Notes: generated from the letters alone by a model not told the origin. A stretch of 52,733 nucleotides of DNA from Rhodospirillaceae bacterium (GCA_002690215.1 NZDS01000083.1:1-52733); one strand, 5' to 3'; numbered from the stretch's first letter, positions 10,132-19,636 are shown. A program made the numbers and translations.

Positions 10132-11259
10132 ATGAGCCGTGTCACACGCTATATATTGCGCCAACTCTTCGCGCCCACACTGTTCATCACCGGGGCCCTG
10201 GTTGGCGTGGTCTGGCTCACCCAGAGCCTTCGCTTCGTCGATCTGATCGTCAACCGCGGCCTCTCGGCTGGCCATTTCTTCTATCTCACCATGCTGCTGT
10301 TGCCGGGGTTTCTCTCGCTGATCCTGCCTATCGCGCTTTTTTGCGCCGTACTCTTCACCTATCACCGGCTCAGCTTCGACAGCGAGATCGTGGTCTTGCG
10401 CGCCGCCGGATTGAGTCACCGCCAACTGGCCCGACCGGCACTGGCACTGGCGCTCGGCGCCACCATCGTGACCTATGGGCTGACGCTCTATCTGACGCCG
10501 CTGGGCTTCCGTACCTTCAAGGACCAGCAGTTCACCATTCGCTCGAGCTACGCCTCGGTGTTGCTGCGGGAGGGCGTCTTCAACACCCTGGTCGACGGCG
10601 TCACGGTCTACGTGCGCGAACGCAAGAGCGGCGGCGAGCTGCGCGGCATTCTGGTCCACGACAACCGCCAGCCCTCGAAGCCGGTAACCGTGATGGCCGA
10701 GCGCGGCATCCTGACCAACACCGCCGAAGGGCCGCGCTTCGTCATGGTCAACGGCAACCGCCAGGAGGTCGCCCGCGACCCCGACCAGTTATCGCTGCTC
10801 TATTTCGACCGCTACGCCCTCGATCTGGGCCTGATCGCCGAGACCTCGGGCGAGCATTGGCGCGAGCCGGGCGAGCGCTATCTGCCTGAGCTGCTGAACC
10901 CAGGCAGCGGGCTCGACGACATCAATAATACCGACCGCATGAAGGCGGAGGCCCATAAGCGTCTGGTCTCGCCGCTCTACTGTCTGGCCTTCACCCTGAT
11001 AGCGCTCGCAGGCATCCTCTCGGGTGAGTTCAACCGCCGTGGCGAATGGCGGCGCATCATGGCCGGCGCGGCGGCTGCGGTGGCCTTCCAGGCGGTGGCA
11101 CTGGGCCTGATGCCACTGGTCGGCAAGACCCCTGCCCTGGCACCGCTGATGTATCTCAATATCGTCGTCGCCATCGTTGGCGCCAGTTGGGTTCTGTCGG
11201 GCCGCGGACGGCCGGGTGACGGCCGAGGCCTGGCCACTGCCTCAGGGGGGCCGGCCTGA
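10132..11259 (+). CDS. lptF: LPS export ABC transporter permease LptF
   Basis: 375-residue inner-membrane protein of the LptF/LptG (YjgP/YjgQ) family. It starts MSRVTRYILRQLFAPTLF, runs into a first transmembrane helix, has three N-terminal helices, a periplasmic beta-jellyroll (about residues 120-260) and three C-terminal helices. With LptG and the LptB ATPase it extracts lipopolysaccharide from the inner membrane toward LptC/A/D. Its TGA overlaps the lptG ATG by one base, so the two are translationally coupled. Possible leaderless expression is noted under its promoter. Confidence 0.95.
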   Translation: MSRVTRYILRQLFAPTLFITGALVGVVWLTQSLRFVDLIVNRGLSAGHFFYLTMLLLPGFLSLILPIALFCAVLFTYHRLSFDSEIVVLRAAGLSHRQLARPALALALGATIVTYGLTLYLTPLGFRTFKDQQFTIRSSYASVLLREGVFNTLVDGVTVYVRERKSGGELRGILVHDNRQPSKPVTVMAERGILTNTAEGPRFVMVNGNRQEVARDPDQLSLLYFDRYALDLGLIAETSGEHWREPGERYLPELLNPGSGLDDINNTDRMKAEAHKRLVSPLYCLAFTLIALAGILSGEFNRRGEWRRIMAGAAAAVAFQAVALGLMPLVGKTPALAPLMYLNIVVAIVGASWVLSGRGRPGDGRGLATASGGPA

Positions 11260-12353
11260 TGTGGCCCGGACCGACGCTTTCCGTCTATCTGGGACGCCAG
11301 TACCTGGCCGGGGCGGCGCTGGTGTTGGGGGTGCTGCTCGGTCTGGTGCTGCTGGTCGACCTGATGGAATTGCTGCGCCGCGCCTGGGTGCGAGATGGCG
11401 TCGGGTTTTGGCTGATAGTCGAGATGGCCATCCTCAAACTGCCGGTCATGGCGCAAAAGGTGCTGCCCTTCGCCATGCTGTTCGGCGGCATGCTGGCTTT
11501 TCTGCGCCTCACACGCACCCACCAGCTTGTGGTCGCCCGCGCCGCTGGGGTCTCGGTCTGGCAATTCCTGCTGCCGGCCATCTTCATTGCCCTGGCGCTC
11601 GGCGTCTTCGTGGTCACCGTCTTCAACCCCCTGGCCTCGGCCACCACCGCGCGCTTCGAGACCCTCGAGGCCAGATACCTGCACGGCCGCCCCTCCATGT
11701 TGGCGGTATCGTCCTCGGGGTTGTGGCTGCGTCAGGCCGACGAGGTCGGGCAGTCGGTGATCCACGCCCGGCGGGTGTCCCAGGAAGGCGTCGAGCTGAG
11801 CGACGTCATCATCTTCCTCTACGAAGGCAGTGATCATTTCGTCGGCCGCATCGACGCCGCCCGCGCGGTACTGCAGCCAGGACACTGGCAGCTTAGCCAG
11901 GCGCTGATCACCGGACCCGACAAGCCGGCTGAAAGACATGCTGAATACACGCTCCGCACCAGCCTGACGCTGGGCCAGATCCAGGACAGCTTCGCACCGC
12001 CCGAGACCATGTCGTTCTGGGACCTGCCCGGCTTCATCGAAACCCTCGAACGGGCCGGCTTTTCGGCGCTGCGGCACCGCCTGCACTGGCATTCGCTGCT
12101 CTCGGGGCCGCTGTTGCTGTTCGCCATGGTGCTGATTGCCGCGACCTTTTCGCTGCGGCTGACACGCCGCGGCGGCACCGGGCTCTTGGTGCTGGGGGGC
12201 TCGCTGGCCGGTTTCGTGCTCTATTTCCTGTCCGACGTGATGTTGGCATTGGGTCTTTCGGGCAGTCTGCCGGTGGTACTGGCAGCCTGGGCCCCGGCCG
12301 GTATCAGCACGCTGCTGGGTTTGGCCATGATGTTCCATCTGGAAGACGGTTGA
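11259..12353 (+). CDS. lptG: LPS export ABC transporter permease LptG
   Basis: 364 residues, same six-helix plus periplasmic jellyroll plan as LptF. The N-terminus LSVYLGRQYLAGAALVLGVL and the helix containing KLPVMAQKVLPFAMLFGGML are typical of LptG, and FSLRLTRRGGTGLLVLGG is the conserved C-terminal helix entry. It forms the heterodimeric transmembrane channel with LptF. It overlaps lptF by one base and lptD begins seven bases after its stop, so lptF-lptG-lptD read as one operon joining both ends of the LPS bridge. Confidence 0.95.
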   Translation: MWPGPTLSVYLGRQYLAGAALVLGVLLGLVLLVDLMELLRRAWVRDGVGFWLIVEMAILKLPVMAQKVLPFAMLFGGMLAFLRLTRTHQLVVARAAGVSVWQFLLPAIFIALALGVFVVTVFNPLASATTARFETLEARYLHGRPSMLAVSSSGLWLRQADEVGQSVIHARRVSQEGVELSDVIIFLYEGSDHFVGRIDAARAVLQPGHWQLSQALITGPDKPAERHAEYTLRTSLTLGQIQDSFAPPETMSFWDLPGFIETLERAGFSALRHRLHWHSLLSGPLLLFAMVLIAATFSLRLTRRGGTGLLVLGGSLAGFVLYFLSDVMLALGLSGSLPVVLAAWAPAGISTLLGLAMMFHLEDG

Positions 12354-12359
12354 GAATAG

Positions 12360-14498
12360 GTGAGACTCCTCCGTTCAGCGCTATTCGCCCTACTGCTGGC
12401 CACCCTGGCAGCAGCCCCGGCTGGTGCCGAGGAACAGCAACCGCTGCTGCTGCAGGCGCATACGCTTTCCTACGACCAGGAGCGCGGCATCGTCACGGCC
12501 GAGGGCGACGTCGAGCTGGCCACGGGCGAGCGCATCCTCAGGGCCCGTCGGGTGAGCTACGATCAGCGCCGCGACGTGGTCACCGCCAGCGGCGAGGTCG
12601 CCATCCTGGAGCCCAGCGGCGAGGTTCTGTTTGCCGAATTTGCTGAACTCCGTGACCAGTTGCGTAACGGCTTCGTGCGCGGCATCCGCCTCTTGCTGAC
12701 TGACCGCTCGCGCCTGGCCGCGCGGGGCGCCCAGCGCCGCGACGGTAATCGTACCGAGATGGACCGGGCCGTGTTCTCGGCCTGCCAGCTCTGTCCCGAC
12801 CACCCCCAGCGGCCGCCGCTGTGGCAGCTCAAGGCAGTCAAGGTGATCCACCACCAGACGGCCCAGCGCATCGATTACGAGGATGCCTTCCTCGAGGTCT
12901 ACGGCATCCCCATCGCCTATACCCCTTTCTTCTCCCACCCCGATCCCACGGTGAAACGGCGCAGCGGATTTCTCACGCCGACCTACGGCTCCTCCACCGA
13001 GCTTGGCCTCAAGCTGGTAACGCCCTACCACTTCGTCCTGGGCCCCCATCGCGACGCCACCTTCCAGCCGCTCTTTACCAGCAAGGAAGGCGTCGTGCTG
13101 GCCGGTGAGTACCGCGAGCGCACGCAGACCGGCGGTTATCAAGTCAGCGCCAGTGCCACCCATGTCGACCGGCGCAACGAAGACAACGTCAAGACCGGCG
13201 GCGGCCATAACCGCGGCCACATCAAGACCGTCGGCAGCTTCGACCTCGACAAAACCTGGCGCTGGGGATTTGCCGGCGAGCGCTCGAGCGACGACACCTA
13301 CCTTCGGCGCTACGACTTCTCCAGCGCCGATACCCTGACCAGCAATCTCTTCCTCGAGGGCTTCCGCGACCGCAACTACGCCGCCGCCAACGCCTTCAGC
13401 TTCCAGGGCCTGGGCCGTGAGGACGACCCTGGCAACACTCCCATCGTGTTGCCCGAGCTGGAATACCATTTCGTCGGTGAACCCGGTCGCCTGGGCCAGC
13501 GCCTGGAGTTGGATGCCAACGCCCTGGTGCTCGAACGTACCGACGGCGCAGACAGCCGGAGGCTTTCGCTGTCGGGTGGCTGGCACCTGCCCAGCACCAC
13601 ACCAGGAGGGCTGGTTTATGCCTTCAAGACCTCGCTGCGCGGCGACCTCTACCACGTCGATCGGGTGATCGACCCGGCCAACCCGACGGGCACGCGCCAG
13701 CAGGGCTTCGTCGGCCGGCTGCTGCCGCAGACCTCGGTCGACGTGCGCTATCCGCTGGTGCGCAACGAAGGTCAGGTGCGCCAGACCGTCGAGCCCATCG
13801 CCATGCTGATCGCCGCCCCCTACGGCGGCAATCCCGACAAGATCTCCAACGAGGACTCGGCCAGTTTCGAGTACGACGACACCAACCTCTTCAGCCTCAA
13901 CCGCTTCGCCGGCCTCGACCGCTGGGAAGGCGGGCCGCGTCTCAACTACGGTGTCAAACTTGGTGCCTACGGTGAAGGCGGCGGCCACTCGACAGCCATG
14001 ATCGGCCAGGTTCTCAGGGCTCGGGCCGGCAGCGCCTTCGCCGACAAGACCGGGCTGGAAAACAAACGCTCCGATTACGTAGCCCGCATCAACGTCACCC
14101 CGGGCCCCTATCTCGACTACAGCCACCGTATGCGCATGGACCGCGATACCTGGTCGATCCGCCGCACCGAGATCGACCTCTCGCTGGGACCCAAGGCCTT
14201 GCGTTTCAACGCCGGCTACGTTTCGTTGAGCCGCGAGCTGACCACCGACGAGTTGGAGAGCCGCGAAGAATTGCGCCTCTCCGGCCGGGCGCGTTTCACC
14301 CGCAACTGGGGGGCCACGGCCAGTACGCGGCGCGACCTGGCGGAAAACCGCGGCACCATTGCCAGCGGTTTCGGCCTCGACTACATCGACGAATGTCTGG
14401 AATTCACGACCCGCTTCGAGCGCACCTTCACTTCCGACCGCGACGTCCGCCCCTCGACCGGCATCTCGATCCGCGTAAAACTCAAGCATCTCGGTTGA
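12360..14498 (+). CDS. lptD: LPS-assembly outer membrane protein LptD
   Basis: 712 residues. Signal peptide of about 23 residues (MRLLRSALFALLLATLAAAP then AGA). An OstA-like beta-jellyroll (about 30-130) contains YDQERGIVTAEGDVEL, and a long C-terminal segment rich in alternating aromatic and polar residues is the 26-stranded outer-membrane barrel. Cys at about residues 141 and 144 (ACQLCPD) lie near the domain border. The GTG start at 12360 gives the signal peptide directly. LptD with LptE inserts LPS into the outer leaflet; lptE is not in this window. Followed by surA, whose product helps fold LptD. Confidence 0.93.
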   Translation: MRLLRSALFALLLATLAAAPAGAEEQQPLLLQAHTLSYDQERGIVTAEGDVELATGERILRARRVSYDQRRDVVTASGEVAILEPSGEVLFAEFAELRDQLRNGFVRGIRLLLTDRSRLAARGAQRRDGNRTEMDRAVFSACQLCPDHPQRPPLWQLKAVKVIHHQTAQRIDYEDAFLEVYGIPIAYTPFFSHPDPTVKRRSGFLTPTYGSSTELGLKLVTPYHFVLGPHRDATFQPLFTSKEGVVLAGEYRERTQTGGYQVSASATHVDRRNEDNVKTGGGHNRGHIKTVGSFDLDKTWRWGFAGERSSDDTYLRRYDFSSADTLTSNLFLEGFRDRNYAAANAFSFQGLGREDDPGNTPIVLPELEYHFVGEPGRLGQRLELDANALVLERTDGADSRRLSLSGGWHLPSTTPGGLVYAFKTSLRGDLYHVDRVIDPANPTGTRQQGFVGRLLPQTSVDVRYPLVRNEGQVRQTVEPIAMLIAAPYGGNPDKISNEDSASFEYDDTNLFSLNRFAGLDRWEGGPRLNYGVKLGAYGEGGGHSTAMIGQVLRARAGSAFADKTGLENKRSDYVARINVTPGPYLDYSHRMRMDRDTWSIRRTEIDLSLGPKALRFNAGYVSLSRELTTDELESREELRLSGRARFTRNWGATASTRRDLAENRGTIASGFGLDYIDECLEFTTRFERTFTSDRDVRPSTGISIRVKLKHLG

Positions 14499-14616
14499 GG
14501 AGCGGTTTTGCCGCAGGCGGATGTTTATCCAACTCAACAGATGGCGTAGGTTAGGCGCCAACCACGGCTCAAGTTTTTTTGCCCGTGGCTCGTCCCAACG
14601 TTTTGTCGATATTTCC

Positions 14617-15882
14617 ATGCCCGCGTTCAAACTCGCCCTGTTCGCCGTAGTTCTCGCCGCGGCCCTTTCGCTGCCGCCAACAACGGCACAGGCTCAGCTC
14701 GGCGGCATCGCCGCCGCCGTCAACGACGAGGTGATCTCGTTCTATGACCTCGAACAGCGTCTCGGCCTGGTCATCTCGTCGGCCGGCCTGAAGAACAACA
14801 TCGAGACACGGCGGCGGCTACGCAGCCAGGTGCTGCGTACCCTGGTCGACGAGAGCCTGCAGTTGCAGGAAGCCAAGCGCCTTGAAATAGAGGTCAAGGA
14901 AAAGGACCTGGACGTAGCCAAGCGCCTGATCGAAAAGCAGAACCGCATCCCCGAGGGCCGCTTCGCCGATTTCGTGGCGGCGCGGCGCATCAGCATGGAC
15001 GCCGTGGTGAACCAGCTCAAGGCCGAGATCGCCTGGACCAAGGTGGTCAACCGCCGCCTCAGGCCGACCATTCAGATCAGCGATGAGGAAATCGAAGAGG
15101 TGCTCGAGCGCTATCAGGCCAGCGCCGGCAAGGAAGAACGCCATGTACTCGAGATTTTCCTCGCCGTTGATCAGACGGGACAGCAAGAAAGCGTGCGGCG
15201 TGCGGCCCAAAGGCTGGTCGAGCAGGTCCGCGGCGGTGCCGATTTCCAAGCCCTGGCGCGCCAGTTCTCGCAAGGCGCCACGGCCGCCCAGGGCGGCGAC
15301 ATCGGCTGGATCCTGGAAGGCCAACTGAGTCCCGAGCTGGAGGCGGCGCTGGCGGCGCTAAAACCGGGCGGCATCTCGTCACCGATCGAGGCGCCGGGCG
15401 GCTTCTATATCTTCGTGCTGCGGCAAAAGCGGGTGCGCGGCGGCGTCGATCCACTGGCCGTCAAGGTGGCACTGAAGCAGATCGTGCTCAGCCTACCGGG
15501 CGATGCCAAGCCGAGCGTGGTGGAGCGCCAGCAATCCCGCGCCAGGGACATCGCCGCCGACATCTCGGGCTGCGACGACCTGGCCGCCACAGCACGCCAG
15601 CACGGCGTCGGCAAGCCCGGTGATCTCGGGGAGCTGCACATCGGCGAGCTGCCCGACCGCTTTCGCAGCGTAGTCGCCGGCCTCGCCGTCGGCCAGGCCA
15701 GCCCCCCCTTGCGCACTCCCGACGGCCTGCATGTGCTGGTGGTCTGCAGCCGCGTCGAACCCAAGGCCACAATCCCCGACCGCGACACCATCATCGACCG
15801 CATCGGGCGCCGCCGCCTGACCATGATGTCGCGGCGCTACCTGCGCGACCTGCGCCGCGACGCCGTGGTGGAATATCGCTGA
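14617..15882 (+). CDS. surA: Periplasmic peptidyl-prolyl isomerase/chaperone SurA
   Basis: 421 residues. Signal peptide MPAFKLALFAVVLAAALSLP ending near AQA, followed by the SurA N-terminal chaperone segment (IAAAVNDEVISFYDLEQR). The first parvulin domain includes FSQGATAAQGGDIGWI and GGFYIFVLRQKR; a second, more divergent one ends near GLHVLVVCSR. SurA escorts outer-membrane proteins through the periplasm. Start placed at ATG 14617 because it gives the signal peptide; an in-frame ATG at 14521 would add 32 residues without resemblance to the family. The last base overlaps the pdxA ATG. Confidence 0.9.
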   Translation: MPAFKLALFAVVLAAALSLPPTTAQAQLGGIAAAVNDEVISFYDLEQRLGLVISSAGLKNNIETRRRLRSQVLRTLVDESLQLQEAKRLEIEVKEKDLDVAKRLIEKQNRIPEGRFADFVAARRISMDAVVNQLKAEIAWTKVVNRRLRPTIQISDEEIEEVLERYQASAGKEERHVLEIFLAVDQTGQQESVRRAAQRLVEQVRGGADFQALARQFSQGATAAQGGDIGWILEGQLSPELEAALAALKPGGISSPIEAPGGFYIFVLRQKRVRGGVDPLAVKVALKQIVLSLPGDAKPSVVERQQSRARDIAADISGCDDLAATARQHGVGKPGDLGELHIGELPDRFRSVVAGLAVGQASPPLRTPDGLHVLVVCSRVEPKATIPDRDTIIDRIGRRRLTMMSRRYLRDLRRDAVVEYR

Positions 15883-16895
15883 TGGGGCCCACGGGGCCCC
15901 TTTCACTTACCATGGGTGAGCCGGCCGGCATCGGCGGCGAGTTGGCATTGATGGCCTGGCAGCGGCGAAGCGAACGCGAGCTGCCGCCGTTCTTCCTCTT
16001 CGACGACCCAGGACGTCTCGAACGACTGGCTGGCGATTTGAAATTGGCAGTACCGGTCAAGCATATTTCCGAACCCAAGGAGGCGCTGAGCGCCTTCCCC
16101 CATGCACTGCCCGTCATGTCGCTCTCGCAACCCGTCAGCGCCACCCCCGGCCAGCCCGATCCGCACACCGCGGCCGCCGTCCTCGAATCCATCGAACGGG
16201 CCGTCATCGCCGTGCGCCAAGGCCAAGCCGCGGCACTGGTAACCAACCCCATTCACAAGGCGGTGCTCTACGAGGCCGGCTTCGGCCATGCCGGTCACAC
16301 CGATTATCTCGGCGCGCTGACCGGCGCCCGGCCCACCATGATGCTGCTCTGCCCCGAGTTGCGCGTGGTGCCGGTAACCGTTCACCTGGCCTTGCGTCAG
16401 GCCGTCGAGCAACTCAGCACGGAAGCCATCGTCGAGGCCGGAAAATGCACAGCGCAAGCGCTGGTTTTCGACTTCGGCGTCGCCAAGCCGCGGCTTGCGG
16501 TGGCGGCGCTGAACCCCCACGCCGGCGAAGCCTCGACCCTGGGTGATGAAGAAGTCCGCATCATCGCCCCGGCCGTGGCGGCGCTGGGCGAGGCCGGTAT
16601 CGATGCCTTCGGCCCGATCCCTGCCGACACCCTTTTCCGGGCCCCGCAGCGCCGCACCTACGACGCCGTGCTGTGCATGTATCACGATCAGGCCCTGATC
16701 CCGCTCAAGACCCTGGCCCAAGACCATGGCACCAACATCACGCTGGGCCTGCCCATCGTGCGCACCTCGCCCGACCACGGCACGGCGCTGGATCTGGTGG
16801 GCACGGGTCAAGCCAGCGATGCGAGCCTGTGTGCGGCGCTGAGTCTGGCGGCCGAGGTGGCGGCACGTCGCGCGGTCGCTGAAGAGAATGCCTGA
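15882..16895 (+). CDS. pdxA: 4-hydroxythreonine-4-phosphate dehydrogenase
   Basis: 337-residue cytoplasmic NAD-dependent enzyme of the DXP-dependent pyridoxal 5'-phosphate pathway. Conserved motifs are in order: MGEPAGIGGEL near the start, TNPIHKAVLYEAGF, GHTDYLG, the metal-site YHDQALIPLKTL and RTSPDHGTALDL. Length is typical. Coupled by a one-base overlap to surA and by an 8-base overlap to rsmA; surA-pdxA-rsmA is a widely conserved order in Proteobacteria. Confidence 0.96.
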   Translation: MGPTGPLSLTMGEPAGIGGELALMAWQRRSERELPPFFLFDDPGRLERLAGDLKLAVPVKHISEPKEALSAFPHALPVMSLSQPVSATPGQPDPHTAAAVLESIERAVIAVRQGQAAALVTNPIHKAVLYEAGFGHAGHTDYLGALTGARPTMMLLCPELRVVPVTVHLALRQAVEQLSTEAIVEAGKCTAQALVFDFGVAKPRLAVAALNPHAGEASTLGDEEVRIIAPAVAALGEAGIDAFGPIPADTLFRAPQRRTYDAVLCMYHDQALIPLKTLAQDHGTNITLGLPIVRTSPDHGTALDLVGTGQASDASLCAALSLAAEVAARRAVAEENA

Positions 16896-17748
16896 AGCCG
16901 AAGCGGGCACCCCTTCCCTGCCCCCCTTACGCGAGGTCATCAAGCGCCACGGCCTGAGGGCAAGAAAATCACTGGGCCAGTGCTTCCTGCTGGACTTGAA
17001 CCTCACAGACCGCATCAGCCGCGCCGCTGCACCGCTTGAGGGCCGTACCGTGTTGGAGGTCGGCCCCGGCCCCGGCGGCCTGACACGATCGTTACTGGCC
17101 CAAGGCGCCCACGTGGTGGCGATCGAGAAGGACCGACGGTGTTTGGCGGCGCTGGCCGAACTGGCTGAGCACTACCCTGGCCGGCTCGACGTCATCGAAT
17201 CCGATGCCTTGGAGATCAAAACGGCGGATCTAGTGCCTCAAGGCACCAAGATCGTCGCCAACCTCCCCTACAACATCGCCACGCCATTGTTGTTCAAGTG
17301 GTTCGATGAGCTGGAGTTTTTCACCTCCATCACCGTCACCCTGCAAAAAGAAGTCGCACAACGCTTGACCGCTGAGCCCGGTACCAAATCCTATGGCCGC
17401 CTCGCCGTCATGACTCAATGGCGCTGCGAGGTGACGCGCCTGTTCGACATCGAGGCTCAGGCATTCACGCCGCCGCCGAAGGTAACGTCCACAGTGGTAC
17501 AGCTCACGCCGCGCGCAGTCCCCGTAGCGCCGGCCAACGCCGACTCCTTAGAACGCATCGTCAAAGCCGCCTTCGGGCAACGCCGCAAAATGCTCAGGTC
17601 GAGTTTGAAGACGGTGAGCGACGATCCGGTGGGATTGCTGACGTCGGCCGGTGTTGATCCGACAGCGCGGGCGGAGGAACTGGACGTGGAAACGTTTTGC
17701 GTGTTGGCGCGGAGGCTAGATGAATTTGGGGTTGAGGCAGCGCGATAA
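16888..17748 (+). CDS. rsmA: 16S rRNA dimethyladenosine transferase
   Basis: 286-residue SAM-dependent enzyme (KsgA) that dimethylates two adjacent adenosines in helix 45 of 16S rRNA during 30S maturation. The RNA-binding start KSLGQCFLLD, the SAM loop VLEVGPGPGGLT (about residue 56) and the catalytic NLPYN motif are all present; the C-terminal domain includes FGQRRKMLRSSLK. The start ATG lies within the end of pdxA. Beyond its stop the conserved gene order is interrupted by an accessory block before gmk resumes on the opposite strand. Confidence 0.96.
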   Translation: MPEAEAGTPSLPPLREVIKRHGLRARKSLGQCFLLDLNLTDRISRAAAPLEGRTVLEVGPGPGGLTRSLLAQGAHVVAIEKDRRCLAALAELAEHYPGRLDVIESDALEIKTADLVPQGTKIVANLPYNIATPLLFKWFDELEFFTSITVTLQKEVAQRLTAEPGTKSYGRLAVMTQWRCEVTRLFDIEAQAFTPPPKVTSTVVQLTPRAVPVAPANADSLERIVKAAFGQRRKMLRSSLKTVSDDPVGLLTSAGVDPTARAEELDVETFCVLARRLDEFGVEAAR

Positions 17749-17914
17749 TCGCCCCGACCGATCCGGCGATTGCTCCCCACTTTCCGCAACGCAGCTAGCC
17801 CCATGACGCCTCGAGTATTGACGCGGTGCAGCATCCTGCCACCCCGCACTTGACCTTTCCGCGACGCTTTCCGATCCTTCCATCAAGCATCACTCACTCA
17901 ATCAGCGAATCCCC

Positions 17915-19138
17915 ATGCGAACTCTCATCACTGGCGGCACCTTGATCGACGGCCTTGGTTCAGCCCCCCGAGACGGCCTAGTGGTCGGGCTGGAAGGTGG
18001 GCGCATCAACGCAGTGGCCGAACTGGGGCAATTTGGCTCGGACTGGTCGGGTGAAGGCGTGCGGCTGATCGACGCCACCGGCCAAACGGTGATGCCGGGC
18101 CTGATCAACATGCACGACCACTTGGCCATGCGCGACTTGATCGGCAACCCCATTTGGGTGGTCGAGGCGGGCGTCGTTGAACTCACCCTCAACGCGGTTC
18201 GCAATTCGCTGACCGCACTTCGTCGTGGCTGGACCACGATTCGCGATTTGGGCGCACCGTTTGGCATCGGGCTAAAAACTCGCGACCTCATCGCGGCGGG
18301 ACGGATGCCGGGGCCGCGGGTCGTGGCTTGCGGGGCACCGATCGTCGTTACCGGCGGCCACGGTTGGCCCATTTGCCTGGAGGCCGACGGCCCCGATGCC
18401 GTACGCCAAGCCGCTCGGCAGCAGCTCAAGGACGGCGCCGACTACGTCAAGGTGATGGCCAGCGGCGATCCCCATGCCATGCCCGGTTATGAGCAAACCA
18501 TTCCGGAGATGAGCCTGGCCGAGATCCGCGCTGCCTTCGAGGAGGCCCAGTTGCGCGGCAAGCCCACGGCCACGCATTGCATGGGAACCGAAGCGCTGGC
18601 CAACGTGCTGGAAGCCGGCGTCGACATGATTTCGCACGGGTTCTATCTCAACGACGAATTGGCCGAACGTATGGCGCGCCAGGGCGCCTCGCTGGATCCG
18701 ACGCTGAGCTCCTACGGCATCCAGACCATCAACCCAAAACGCCAGCGCGGCGAACAATGGATCGCCGACCACCAGGTCCTGCTCCAGCCCATGCGCGAGG
18801 CATTTGATGCCGCTCTGAGGGCTGGGGTGCGCATCGTCGTGGGCACCGATACCGGCGGCTTCTTTGCCGAGGAACTGGCGCTGATGCGCGAATACGGCAT
18901 GGCGCCCATGGCCACCTTGGTGGCGGCTACCCTCAACGCCGCCGAGGCCATGAAGATGGGTGATCGCCTGGGCAGCATCGAGGAAGGCAAGATCGCCGAC
19001 ATCGTCATCCTGGGCTCGGATCCGCTGGCGGATCCATATGCCATCGAGGACGTGGTGTACGTGATCAAAGAGGGCGTGGTGCTCAGGCCCGACGAGATCG
19101 TTCTCGGCGACAAGGAATTTCTGGCCGCCGCGCGGTAG
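17915..19138 (+). CDS. Metal-dependent amidohydrolase (imidazolonepropionase/prolidase-like)
   Basis: 407 residues with the amidohydrolase TIM-barrel plan. The N-terminal strand MRTLITGGTLIDG and the metal motif GLINMHDHL (H67, H69) are followed by DYVKVMASG with a candidate carbamylated Lys, ATHCMG, ISHGFYL and the late metal Asp in GTDTGG. The C-terminal KIADIVILGSDPL returns to the beta-sandwich. The pattern matches the group often annotated as Xaa-Pro dipeptidase or imidazolonepropionase-like; the substrate is unknown. No signal peptide. It stands alone in an accessory region, with a 166-base gap upstream in which I see no gene. Confidence 0.88.
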   Translation: MRTLITGGTLIDGLGSAPRDGLVVGLEGGRINAVAELGQFGSDWSGEGVRLIDATGQTVMPGLINMHDHLAMRDLIGNPIWVVEAGVVELTLNAVRNSLTALRRGWTTIRDLGAPFGIGLKTRDLIAAGRMPGPRVVACGAPIVVTGGHGWPICLEADGPDAVRQAARQQLKDGADYVKVMASGDPHAMPGYEQTIPEMSLAEIRAAFEEAQLRGKPTATHCMGTEALANVLEAGVDMISHGFYLNDELAERMARQGASLDPTLSSYGIQTINPKRQRGEQWIADHQVLLQPMREAFDAALRAGVRIVVGTDTGGFFAEELALMREYGMAPMATLVAATLNAAEAMKMGDRLGSIEEGKIADIVILGSDPLADPYAIEDVVYVIKEGVVLRPDEIVLGDKEFLAAAR

Positions 19139-19187
19139 GGCAGACCTTGGCTGCACAGGAATAATTCCATGGCGTCATGAATTTTTT

Positions 19188-19207
19188 AGGTAGCATATGT
19201 GTTACCT
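19188..19207. promoter_or_regulatory. Palindromic operator-like site upstream of the antitoxin-like gene
   Basis: AGGTAGCATATGTGTTACCT is a 20-base imperfect palindrome (8 of 10 positions symmetric) preceded by an AT-rich stretch. Its position 34 bases before the gene at 19242 suits an autoregulatory operator, as in HigA-type systems. Binding is inferred. Confidence 0.5.
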
Positions 19208-19241
19208 TGGGTGATGATGATCAAGATTAGTGCCGGCAACC

Positions 19242-19559
19242 ATGCCTCTGACACGAGACTTCAAGGAAACCATCCAGGCCCGCACAGACCGCGATCCGGC
19301 CTTTCGCGAGGAACTTCTGAAGGAAGGGATCGAGTGTTTGCTTTCGGGCGACGTGGACACCGGAAAGGCGATCTTGCGCGACTACATCAATGCCACCATC
19401 GGCTTTGACGAACTTGCCGCTCTCACCGCCAAGTCGCCTAAGAGCCTGATGCGCATGTTCGGTCCCAGCGGCAACCCACAGGCGCGCAATCTTTTCGATG
19501 TCATCAGACACCTTCAGAAACGCGAAGGGCTTCACTTCGAGGTCCGCGCCGTACGGTAA
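19242..19559 (+). CDS. HigA-like antitoxin / small transcriptional regulator, no toxin partner
   Basis: 105 residues. MPLTRDFKETIQARTDRDP and the C-terminal half (FDELAALTAKSPKSLMRMFG, then GNPQARNLFDVIRHLQKREG) match a family of HigA-like addiction-module antidotes and stand-alone regulators with an unusual helix-turn-helix. No RelE/HigB-type toxin lies on either side: 103 bases without a gene precede it and a PPOX-fold gene follows. ATG 19242 is chosen because homologues begin with Met, one residue, then LTRDF; a GTG at 19230 would add four residues. No strong ribosome-binding site is visible. Confidence 0.78.
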   Translation: MPLTRDFKETIQARTDRDPAFREELLKEGIECLLSGDVDTGKAILRDYINATIGFDELAALTAKSPKSLMRMFGPSGNPQARNLFDVIRHLQKREGLHFEVRAVR

Positions 19560-19636
19560 ACACTTGGCATTTCACAAAACCTTTGCCGCCCCGGATCATC
19601 GATTCCGCTATCCTGCGCTTTTCATCGGAGAAACCC

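Noticed and set aside
10977-12338. A 453-residue minus-strand frame opposite lptG
   Set aside because: Gln/Arg/Gly-rich shadow; lptG is clearly coding on the other strand with a coupled start.
14521-14616. Longer N-terminus of SurA from ATG 14521
   Set aside because: The added 32 residues do not match the family and would bury the signal peptide that begins at 14617.
12390-14630. A 746-residue minus-strand frame opposite lptD
   Set aside because: It is a shadow of lptD in high-GC sequence: Val/Gly/Ala-rich, without recognisable domains, and lptD on the plus strand has a signal peptide and family motifs throughout.
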